From Chara braunii (Eukaryota; Streptophyta; Charophyceae; Charales; Characeae): a stretch of 26,545 bases of DNA. The stretch spans positions 3,005,937 to 3,032,481 of the forward strand of contig BFEA01000051.1 of the NCBI GenBank assembly GCA_003427395.1, read 5' to 3'. This document shows, piece by piece, positions 10,691 through 18,591 of this stretch (position 1 is its first letter; every line of letters begins with the position of its first letter). Position numbers and translations under genes: made by a program. Below the pieces are notes generated by a model. That model ran no database searches. It was not told the DNA's origin and saw only the letters and a list, made by a program, of their open reading frames with translations.

Positions 10691-11170
10691 ATGCTCACCC
10701 GCCTTCCCCATAGACCCCCGTTCCCCAATGGATGGTGTCCCTTCCCCCATCACGTTTTCTACCATCTCTACGCTACCCGCCTTCTAGTCTCCGTCTATCC
10801 ACACGTCACTACTCGCTCTGTGGTTGATTCCTTTCTCCTTCATGTGCTCCGGTTTAGTGCAGACTGGCGGGAATATAACCACGTAGAAATATATTGTATT
10901 GTGTCGGGGACTATTCCCGTCTGCGAAAATTATGAAGATTTCCGCACCACCCTGCGACGGACCCTCTCCACCATCTACCCCGATTATATTGTCGCTTTTC
11001 GTCATCTTCATGAAGTCCCTCGTTTCCCTCGCATCCATCGCTCCTTCCACTATGCTAGCCTTCCTAATTTTGCCTCTCCCGCCATCAATCGCTTTATGCC
11101 CCCTCTCCCCCTGAACCATCCGCCACCTCCACCCTCGATGATCCGACTACCATTCCCCGAGAACGTCTAA
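10691..11170 (+). CDS. Small extra ORF, ~159 residues, unknown
   Basis: An ATG at 10691 lies 7 bases after the preceding frame's stop. The frame runs to TAA at 11168-11170 without interruption. The open frame extends upstream to 10532, overlapping the acidic ORF, so the start is a guess. The product is rich in His, Phe, Pro and Arg, ends in a proline run (about 11110-11135), and has no recognised domain, signal peptide or clear membrane segment. That it is intact in an otherwise decayed element is either chance or because it is short. Confidence 0.4.
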   Translation: MLTRLPHRPPFPNGWCPFPHHVFYHLYATRLLVSVYPHVTTRSVVDSFLLHVLRFSADWREYNHVEIYCIVSGTIPVCENYEDFRTTLRRTLSTIYPDYIVAFRHLHEVPRFPRIHRSFHYASLPNFASPAINRFMPPLPLNHPPPPPSMIRLPFPENV

Positions 11171-11444
11171 GGTCTAGGATCTACCCTCCTGTTGCACTGA
11201 TGCATGGTCAATAAACGCGTGTCGCGACGACGGCACGAGAAAGATCCCGCCCTTAGATCGTCGAGAACCCAGTCTGAGGAATTAGTAGAAGAGCAGCCTT
11301 GCCACGTTGGATGACGTCCACACGCAATCGAACGGTAAGTGGCATAAAGGAAAGTGCTCCGCGTGTCGAGCGATTAGAGAAATCGACACGTGTCAACAAG
11401 CAAGCAGGAGCTTGCTAGTATTGGAACCCCCTGGGCGTCACATA
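11171..11444 (+). other. 3' untranslated interior before the 3' LTR
   Basis: No ORF. AATAAA occurs near 11210. I do not find the expected purine-rich tract immediately before the 3' LTR. Instead there is TGGGCGTCACA at 11432-11442 followed by TA and the LTR start. This 11-bp word is the same as the last 11 bases of the 3' LTR, so the border looks rearranged. Confidence 0.5.
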
Positions 11445-13940
11445 TGTGACGAACCACTTTCTGTAACGCGCGATTTTCTGCGCGGTTGCAATGAGGGGTC
11501 CTAAGCTGGGAAGATTGGGCCAATTATGGGAGACCGGGATCGGTGGAGAATTGCATCAGTATCCTCGCTTCTTTTCGTCCTTTTTTGCTGTTTCTTTTTC
11601 GAATGGCCGGGCACGGGGTCGGGTGTGTCTTGGGACGGTCGGTGGATTGATTGGTCGAATGGTTGTTTGGCGCGACGCCACGCACGCGCGCGATTAATAA
11701 ATATCGACGTCGTTTCTTTTGGTTCGGTTTTGATCTTTTGGACGTGGACATCATGCGGGAAATTGCTTCGTTCTTTTTGAATTTCCTTTTGAATCTTTTT
11801 TTTCGAATTTTGTCGAGCCCCCAATGGCTCTCGGAATTTTGGACTTTCCTTCTGAAATTTGTGCTTTTTGCTTTTTCGCAGTAGATAGGAATTTAGGAAT
11901 TCAGTAATTAGGACTTTTTCTGTCGCGCGGCACCTTTTGTTTACGCGCTTCTTCATGCAGCTGCAACGGTACTCTTATTAGTCGGCGCCCTTAATCGCAT
12001 GCGTAACTGTAATTTTGGGCGGGCGCCATTGTAAGTGTACCTCTCTTCTTGCACTTCGTCTCTCCCGCCCTCCCTCTCTTTCTTTTGCTGAAATTTTGTA
12101 AGTCGCGGCCTGCATGCTCGGATCGATGCGTGGAGAAGGGTTACGTCCCCCACGCCGCGGCCGATCATGCAGAACGCAGGCGTTTCCTCCCTAATCCTCA
12201 CTCTAAGTCCTAGTAATTCCGTGTTCTTCGTGCATGCATGCATGCTACAAATTTCGGTTGCGCGATTAGTCAGCTCTCTTAACCCGTTGTTAGAAGCTCG
12301 GGGTTGCGCGATCAGGAAGGGTTGGCACACGAGCAAAGTAAGAGGTGAGTAGAGTTGGAGTTGGGCGACCCGACGGGCTGGTGCCAAACGCGCAGGATTG
12401 ACGTGGGCCACGACGGACTGTGGGCACGGGCGAATCCGACGGGTGCGGGAGGACTAAGCGGGGTGACAACTTCATGGGTTGGTGCGTGACGACGGACTGT
12501 CCGCATCGGAGAGAGAGAGAGAGAGGAGAAGAGAGTTGAGGTTGATGGACGTGGATTTGCTGTTTCTTTGTCTTTTCTCCCTCTTCATCTGTGTATATAC
12601 ATTTTGATTGCGGCTCCGGGTTTGCCCGTTCTTATCTTCATTTCGGCTCTCTGGAATCTGGACTTGGGTTTTTGCTCATACCTGTCCTTGCGACGACATT
12701 ATGTGTATGATTGTCGAATGTATGGATGCATGAATGTTATGCCTGCTTGCCTATCTTTTTGCGGAGAATCCCTGCCCTTGCTTTTTATTTGTGTCGAATC
12801 GTTGCTTGCACCGGATGCAGCGATAGATGGGATAAGAATCTAGCCCCGATATCGATTTCGTTCTCGTTTTTGCTTGTCCCACGATGAGGTTGTGGTATGG
12901 TCGCATCTTGCATAGCCGAAACTTACGAAGCAATTAGGCGATCCGAAGTCCGGACCCGCGAGCGCCGCACGAGAACACGTGTAAACGCGATCTGAGTCGC
13001 GCCCTTACANGCATTCCCATGCGTCGNNTCGCTCACCCCGAGAGGAATCATCGGNGGAACCGTCATCCNGTACGAGCACNCTGAGGNGCCACCAAGTCGG
13101 CCTGTCCTACACNTGCTCGTGCGCNGTGACGATATCCCGACCCGCNCTATCCCATCTGCAATGATACCATGACGNGATCTTGGGGCTCAGACTCGTCCTA
13201 TGACCCGGACTATTTCACCCCTATAATAAACGAGCTCATAAGGACGCGATACCCTTNTCACNCGGAGAATNGGCTATGTCCNCNGGAATTCCACTNTGCC
13301 ACTACTAGCGACCCTCNGTGCTCCGATTTCCCTTCCCCCGACCACACCTACTACTTCACCCACCCGGGATTCGTTGAGATCACCACCAGTTTCCCTCCTT
13401 TCCGCCTCCTTCTCTCGTATCATCAACTCAGTGTCGTCCCGTGGCCGGCCATAGCCCCCTATTGGCCCAACACGTTTTGCGTAAACTGCCGACGCAGCAG
13501 CGCACAAAGAACCCCGGAATTCCGAAGGCCCAAACCAACTACGCAGCGGCCTGCGCCACGTGGCGGCCCCCTGACGGCCTAACTTTTCAGGACCATCTCC
13601 ACCCCGAAGGAATTTTCCCGTAACCCGTNNNNNNNNNNNNNNNNNNNNNNNNNNNNNNNNNNNNNNNNNNNNNNNNNNNNNNNNNNNNNNNNNNNNNNNN
13701 NNNNNNNNNNNNNNNNNNNNNNNNNNNNNNNNNNNNNNNNNNNNNNNNNNNNNNNNNNNNNNNNNNNNNNNNNNNNNNNNNNNNNNNNNNNNNNNNCCCC
13801 CCCCGTTCGCCTAATTGCGTTCATACCCCTAAGACTCCCCCACTTCCCCCAAAAATCCTTGGCACACCCCTTTTTGCACTTCCCGGCCCACACTCCACCC
13901 CGATCAGGAAGTCGCGCTGGGCGTGAGGTTGGGCGTCACA
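11445..13940 (+). repeat. 3' LTR (with N gap)
   Basis: Begins TGTGACGAACC and ends GGGCGTCACA, so both termini are canonical TG...CA. The next bases, TGCTT, match the bases before the 5' LTR. It is near-identical to 646-3018, with differences that are mostly transitions and that cluster after 12430. It contains a 3-bp deletion relative to the 5' copy near 12615. The 168-base N run at 13629-13796 replaces a part that is about 50 bases long in the 5' copy, so the gap length is probably arbitrary. Confidence 0.9.
13629..13796. other. Assembly gap (168 N)
   Basis: Continuous N inside the 3' LTR, adjacent to a C-homopolymer. The corresponding stretch in the 5' LTR (about 2831-2880) is shorter. 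Confidence 0.95.
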
Positions 13941-14279
13941 TGCTTGCATAAGGATTTTTGTGAATATTTTTTGGCGGAAGTAAATGAATATGAAAATTTA
14001 ATTACTCGAAATGCATATTTTTAAAAAAGAGTAGAAGACATTTGAGTAATTAATAAAGAAGGATAGATGTGCATGTCACATGTGTAGTAAATTAGTAGTA
14101 GCTGAAGCTTGAAGATGTGTGGGCTATTGTTGGCATTTGTTGCTTTACTTTTTGCTTGATTATCAAACTTTTTGCGGCGATTTGCCATTTTTGATTCACC
14201 ACCAACTCCCCGCCATACTAGGCACACGTTGATCGCCGGAAGCAGTCCTCCCTGGTCGCTCTGGGAAGGCGAGGCCACC
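13941..14279. other. Right flank, AT-rich, no recognised gene
   Basis: It starts with the second copy of TGCTT and is AT-rich to about 14200. The 89-codon minus-strand frame at 14021-14290 has no domain and is not credible as a gene. Confidence 0.5.
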
Positions 14280-14437
14280 ACCCATCCCAACCTCGTGACA
14301 ATACTCCTAGTGTATCCCCTATCCCTACAGTAACTATCCTACCTCACTGTGACCAGCACTCAGGACCGTCACCCTACCTTAGGCTACCAGTATCGAGGGG
14401 AACTTGGACCGAACAGTAGCGACAGGCACCAGGGCTA
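14280..14437 (+). repeat. Dispersed repeat, copy 1
   Basis: From CCCATCCCAACC to ACCAGGGCT this stretch matches 23420-23563 in the same orientation, with small indels. Shared blocks include CAATACTCCTAG, GTGACCAGCACTCAGGACC and AGGCACCAGGGCT. It has no coding potential. Family unknown. Confidence 0.75.
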
Positions 14438-14960
14438 GCGACCCCGTTTGAAGGCCTAATACTGTACAGGATGCTGACTCTGTTTGTCACTGGATGGTGT
14501 TATCCAAACCGAGAGATGGAGCCCGAGCAACAACCCCGACAGACTGGGCACTCGGGGTTACGCTCGCACCACAGGTTACCATCTCAGTTTCCTCTGTCAC
14601 TACCTATGTACCAGTTCTCCTAAGCTTATACAGGGGATCCCTGCAAGCATAGCTACCTCTCACAATCAAGGGGATGGATGTTTCTCCCTGCCCTACTTGG
14701 TGGTGGTCAGGGAGTAGGGTGGGGCTGTTGGTGGGGAACGGGGGGCTTACTGCAAAGACCGAGCATTTGCCAGTAGCTGCACCGCCCATCTACTTCTCCC
14801 GGCCCAATAGATTAACAGCAGTGCCTAAGGCCAGCACTCACACACCACACACAACCCTTCCCCTCCCCCCACACAACCGGGATGGCGAAAGACCCTACCA
14901 ATACCGACTCGGGGGAGCAAGCCAACCATCTGATTTGGTTGGCACTAAGCATGCAGTGCC
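14438..14960. other. Non-coding stretch, nothing recognised
   Basis: Only short frames without domains. It includes a CA-rich part near 14840-14875. It may be the body or tail of the tRNA-derived element whose promoter-like head lies at 14965-15040 on the minus strand. Confidence 0.4.
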
Positions 14961-14964
14961 CAGG

Positions 14965-15040
14965 TGGCTTGCGGGAATTGAACTCACGACCTCCTGAATG
15001 CCACTTGCGAGCCTAACCAATGGGCTAGGCCGCTTGGTCA
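14965..15040 (-). repeat. tRNA-derived SINE head (A and B box)
   Basis: On the minus strand, TAGCCCATTGGTTAGGC (complement of 15011-15027) resembles a pol III A box and forms a D-arm-like AGCC/GGCT stem. GAGTTCAATTCCC (complement of about 14971-14983) resembles a B box in a T-arm. The anticodon arm and acceptor stem do not pair properly, so this is a tRNA-derived repeat or decayed tRNA, not a working tRNA gene. Confidence 0.55.
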
Positions 15041-15134
15041 TTCTCTTCATTTGATTGCATGGGGATTTGAACTTCGGCCTGTATTTCAACAGTTCATGGG
15101 TATTAGGAATTTAGCTACGCCTCCCCCCCAAAAG

Positions 15135-15683
15135 GGATAATTTGCAAAATACCCCCATAAGTTGAGGTAAACGCCAAAATGCCCCTGAAAGATGTGGGTA
15201 GAGCGGACTGCCCTTTTGGGCCGAGCTCTTTGTGTTATGCCCCTGTCGGGCAGGTGTGCAAATTTGCAATCTGGACCTCCCCATTTCGGCCCTGGGGTTT
15301 TGCAATCGGGCCAAGGAAAAGTTGGCAAGTACCTGGGCCTTTTGCAAAGGTGAACGGTACATGCTAGGGGTATATTATAAAGTTGGGGTTCCTTTCCTTT
15401 TTTTTTTAAGAGCCCTTGTGTAAGCCCTCTATCCCGGCGGTGGTAAGAGAACCGTCCTAATTGAGGGCTTATCTGCCGGGCTGCTCCATCCATTGGTGGG
15501 GAGCGGCACCTGCTCGAAACCGGGTCCAGCGTCCCATTGATACAGCTGAGAATCAGGCTCAACCGAGCGCTAGGGGCATTTTGCAAAATAGTTTTTTTGT
15601 CAGAGGGGCATTCCGCTCTACCCGCATCTTTCAGGGACATTTTGACGTATATCTCAACTTCTGTGTTTATTTCGCAAATTATC
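15135..15683. mobile_element. Fold-back / MITE-like element with ~79-bp inverted arms
   Basis: The left arm 15135-15213 (GATAATTTGC...GACTGCCC) is the reverse complement of the right arm 15605-15683 with about 11 mismatches. The arms are mirrored about position 15409 and separated by 391 bases. C-runs occur just outside both arms (near 15122 and 15702). There is no transposase-like ORF. A 243-codon minus-strand frame across it is a by-product of the arms. The inner part carries one of the hairpin motifs (15512-15530). No clear target duplication was found. Confidence 0.7.
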
Positions 15684-15731
15684 TCCCCACCAACACATAT
15701 TCCCCCCCCCCCCCCCCCGAAAAAAAAAACA

Positions 15732-15825
15732 AGGACTTGAGCTACGCCCGTTGGTAAGGGGCCGGATTTCAAAGCGGGCGTTGCAATCGGCCTCCCTGGG
15801 GCTGGACGACGGTTCACATCACGGC
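15732..15825 (+). repeat. tRNA-like module, plus strand
   Basis: GCTACGCCCGTTGGTAAGGG resembles an A-box/D-arm and GGTTCACATC near 15810 resembles a B box. The spacing would fit a long-variable-arm tRNA or a SINE head. Folding is imperfect, so it is called only as tRNA-like. Confidence 0.35.
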
Positions 15826-15849
15826 GGTCAAGCAGGATTATACTCCCTC

Positions 15850-15990
15850 TTCACCCGTCAACCGCTGGCCCTTCAATATATCTTTTTTTCTTTTTTTTTT
15901 CTTTTTTATTTTTTTTTTCTTTTTTTCACCGGTCAAACCAGAGCGCTCGCCCTTCAATATCCTCTTTTTTTTTTTCTTTTTTTTTTTAAT

Positions 15991-16040
<50 letters not shown>
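15850..16040. repeat. T-rich duplicated segment and (TTG)n
   Basis: A CACC..GTCAA....CGCCCTTCAATAT(T)n unit occurs twice (about 15850-15925 and 15927-15990), each followed by a long T tract. (TTG)n runs from about 15991 to 16040. A 101-codon minus-strand frame with a poly-Gln run is just the translation of this repeat. Confidence 0.8.
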
Positions 16041-16600
16041 CTCTCGACAGTGACCACTCGATGGTATGTATGTTCGTTCTTTGCGTACTCATCTTCAATG
16101 TATCCTCTTGATAGTGACGATTCGATGGGTCTCGCCGCACCACTCACCAAATGTACGAAAATATGAGAACGAATGTTCTGCTAAAACATGGAAAAGTACA
16201 CGGCCATAATTTTTGTCTTTTGTGCATTTGGGGAGTGATGCGGCGAGGGCCCTTACCCTTCGAGCCATAGCTCGCGTACCGTTATCAGGATCAGTGGCTC
16301 CTTCAGCAAAAAGGAAAGGGAAGTGCAAAAAAAAAAAAAAAAAAAGCTCCTTCGCCTCCTCCCGCTTTCTCGACTGGCAGATCGGCTTGTCACTTCAATT
16401 CAATCTGAGGGCATACGCAGACGACTACTTTTCAAATGAGCTCTGGACGTGATAGCGGTCACATTCGTCCAGGCGCGCGGCTGTAAAATGCAGCCAGCGA
16501 GTTGACACACAGGGAGCACTCTGCTCGGCCTAATTCAAAACCCAAAAAAAAAAAAGAAAACAAGAAAAGAAAAGAAATGCTGAACCAGAACAGCAGCGCG

Positions 16601-16608
16601 TATATAAG
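16601..16608 (+). promoter_or_regulatory. Candidate TATA box upstream of CesA
   Basis: TATATAAG lies in a GC-rich context after a long non-coding stretch. A second, weaker TATAAATA is at 16806-16813. If used for CesA, transcription would start near 16630 and the leader would be about 2 kb, probably spliced (see 16816-18515). No other gene follows on this strand. The link to CesA is inference. Confidence 0.4.
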
Positions 16609-16986
16609 TACTACCGGTCACCTTTCTGTGCAAGAACGGACTCAGCAGTCGTTGGAGCCGGCGGGTCCCAATTGCAGCTGTGGCTGCATTTGGGAAGCGT
16701 TTTGTTCTCTGTGTCTCTTTGAAAATGGTGGCTGTAGCCTGTAGCTGAGGCCTGGCGATGGAGCTCGAATCGAGCTCGGGAGCGGGAGAGCTGTAACTTG
16801 TAAGGTATAAATAAGGTAAGAAGACAAGAAGAAGATAGATAGCACAGAATGGGGCGCTGCACACAGCGTGCCCAGGCGATCGCTCATGTACGAGTTCAGC
16901 TGGGGAGAAGAGCGGCTCAGCGTGCACGAGCGAGCGAGCGAGGAGGTGAACGAATGTCAGAAAGACGGGGAGGGAAGTAGGAAAGG

Positions 16987-17072
<86 letters not shown>

Positions 17073-17096
17073 CGGGGACGGAGATGTAGGAAAGTG

Positions 17097-17165
<69 letters not shown>
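16987..17165. repeat. (GT)n(GA)n compound microsatellite
   Basis: About 22 GT units, then about 18 GA units to about 17069, a 30-base interruption, then more than 30 GA units at 17099-17165. Open frames on both strands here (Cys-Val, Arg-Glu or Ser-Leu repeats) are artefacts. Confidence 0.95.
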
Positions 17166-17167
<2 letters not shown>

Positions 17168-17474
17168 GTCATTGCGGGAGAAGGTCACTATAGTTGTGCT
17201 CACCAGACGCCTTTGAACACCAACGCCCGTTCACGTTCACGAGAAGTCAATGTGAATGTTTTTTTTTTTTGGTGGCGGCCACTGGGGGGTGGTTGTGGCG
17301 GGGGGGTNTCAGATGAATTCTCAACACTCGTTCCGTGTTTCATGTTTTTATATTATTTCCTTTTGCTGATGTAATATATACATACACATTTGTCACAGCC
17401 CCTCGTTGTACTAAATACATATATATTTGTCAAATTGTCACAGCCCCTCGTTTGTTGTCCTCTGTTGCCCCCTG

Positions 17475-17648
17475 GGCAAGGATGACACGCGTGCCATCCG
17501 TAACATGCGTGACATCCGTGACATGCGTAAATCGTGAAATGGTCCAATACAACTCAATGTCACGCATGTTATCCTTGCCCATGTTACAGCTCCCTCTCTC
17601 TCAACGTTGGTCTAGACGTAGATTCTTCGGAGTCGGGGGGAGCTGTAA
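17475..17648. repeat. Two nested-neighbour inverted repeats
   Basis: GGGCAAGGATGACACGCGTG (17475-17494) pairs with CACGCATGTTATCCTTGCCC (17562-17581) with two mismatches. Between them are repeats of ACATGCGTGACATCCGTG type. Immediately after, TTACAGCTCCC (17584-17594) pairs perfectly with GGGAGCTGTAA (17638-17648). They could be hairpins of a small fold-back element; no TE family is recognised. Confidence 0.65.
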
Positions 17649-17702
17649 GGTTGTCTCTAGCACTGGCCCACTGGGCTATTTGCTGGGAAACCCTGTGAAA
17701 TG

Positions 17703-17965
17703 GTAAAGGTTTGTCTCTTACCCCAAGTGGTAAGGTTAAGCCTGTAAAGGATTTCCTGTGTGTGACCAAGTGACATTGATCCGAATCTCACACTGAGGAA
17801 CAGGGGAATCTGTAAGAGTTTGTCTCTTACCCCAAGTGGTAAGGGTAAGCCTGTAAAGGATTTCCTGTGTGTGACCAAGTGACATTGCTCCGAATTCTCA
17901 CACTGAGGAACAGGGGGACTGAGTACTGGTTGTATTGTGTGTGACTAAGTGACATTGCTCCGACG
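17703..17965 (+). repeat. 109-bp tandem repeat, ~2.3 copies, upstream of CesA
   Basis: Unit 1 starts at 17703 and unit 2 at 17812. Shared blocks include TTGTCTCTTACCCCAAGTGG and TGTGTGTGACCAAGTGACAT, with a few substitutions. A partial third unit covers about 17930-17965. It lies about 650 bases upstream of the CesA ATG, within the candidate leader intron. Confidence 0.85.
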
Positions 17966-18350
17966 GCTAACATCTGATAACAACTGCACATTGAATTTCC
18001 CTGTGTTCGGAATTGTGCCTGGTGCTTACTCAGTCTTCCAGTTTTCATGCCTTGAGAATCGTCTACCTTGTGAGCAAGTGGAGCGTTCTATGCATGTCCC
18101 CTGTGCATGTCCCTTGGACCTTAAGCCTTCAGGACGTCGCAGAGTAGTCCGTCAGCGACTGCAGCCTGCAGGGAGGGGAAACTGTTTGTCGGAGCGAGCA
18201 GGGTGCATGGCTTGAGCAAGTGGCCCGGGGAATGGCAGGCACAACTGGCGGGCCGGGAACGTGTGATCAGACCGAGGACCGTAACGGTGGAAGTTGGATT
18301 GAGTCGTTGCCACGGAAGAGCAGTACCTCTGTGGTGAGACCACGAGAGAA

Positions 18351-18382
18351 GGGAGGGAGGGAGGGAGGGAGGGAGGGAGGGG
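18351..18382 (+). repeat. (GGGA)n run, G-quadruplex-prone
   Basis: About eight GGGA units on the CesA sense strand, 210 bases upstream of the ATG. Four or more G-triplets with single-base loops satisfy the usual G4 pattern. It lies in the candidate intron or leader. Confidence 0.8.
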
Positions 18383-18591
18383 TCCGTGGATTTCGAGAGC
18401 CGTCAACGGCGTCAAGCAGGTCAAGCTGACGAANCAGTCGATTAGCACGGTACCCTTGTTGTGAGAGTCTGGTTCTCCTTTCTCCGTGTCTTGTGCTCTA
18501 CTCTTTCTCGCCCAGATTGCGGCGGAGGGAGGGGGGAGGAACGGCAGAGGGAGGGTAAAGGAAAGGCGGAGGGAGAGGGAGGAAGATAACC

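Larger units (their letters stand above)
646..13940 (+). mobile_element. Ty3/gypsy-type LTR retrotransposon with PHD-like module and extra ORFs, degenerate
   Basis: Two ~2.4-kb near-identical direct repeats flank an 8.4-kb interior with gag, protease, RT, RNase H and integrase in that order. RT before integrase is the Ty3/gypsy (Metaviridae) order. The ends are TGTGACG...CGTCACA, a perfect 7-bp inverted repeat. The outer bases share TGCT (TG/CA borders), extendable to ATGCTT, which reads as a target-site duplication and marks a single insertion. A primer site follows the 5' LTR. In-frame stops, several frameshifts and a lost integrase zinc ligand mean the copy cannot make Gag-Pol. No chromodomain was recognised. 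The interior has about 2.1 kb of extra open frames after integrase. A 168-base N gap lies in the 3' LTR. Confidence 0.93.
16816..18515 (+). other. Candidate 5'-UTR intron of CesA
   Basis: The 3' end is convincing: a pyrimidine-rich tract from about 18470 to 18510 ends in CCCAG at 18511-18515, 76 bases before the CesA ATG. Two donors are possible. AAG/GTAAGA at 16816 follows the TATA box by about 210 bases and would give a 1.7-kb intron containing the microsatellites and tandem repeats. TG/GTGAGA at 18334 would give a 182-base intron. Which, if either, is used cannot be settled from sequence. Confidence 0.35.

Noticed and set aside
9779-10765. 328-codon antisense ORF across the extra retrotransposon ORFs
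   Set aside because: Antisense ORFs occur in some plant LTR elements, but its Phe and Leu runs are just the complement of the acidic Glu codons, and it has no domain.
8986-11170. Envelope gene making the element a retrovirus-like one
   Set aside because: Position fits, but no signal peptide, transmembrane anchor or cleavage-site-like pattern is visible.
14965-15040. Functional tRNA gene
   Set aside because: A and B boxes are present, but acceptor and anticodon stems do not pair; same for the modules at 24065-24600.
15838-16143. Poly-Gln ORF on the minus strand
   Set aside because: Translation of (TTG)n and T tracts in a repeat.
16535-17203. ORFs with Ser-Leu, Cys-Val, Arg-Glu or His-Thr repeats
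   Set aside because: Translations of GT/GA microsatellites; the same applies to 22697-22897 and 23066-23307.
17703-17965. CRISPR-like array
   Set aside because: Units are 109 bp, adjacent, and without spacers; the organism appears eukaryotic.
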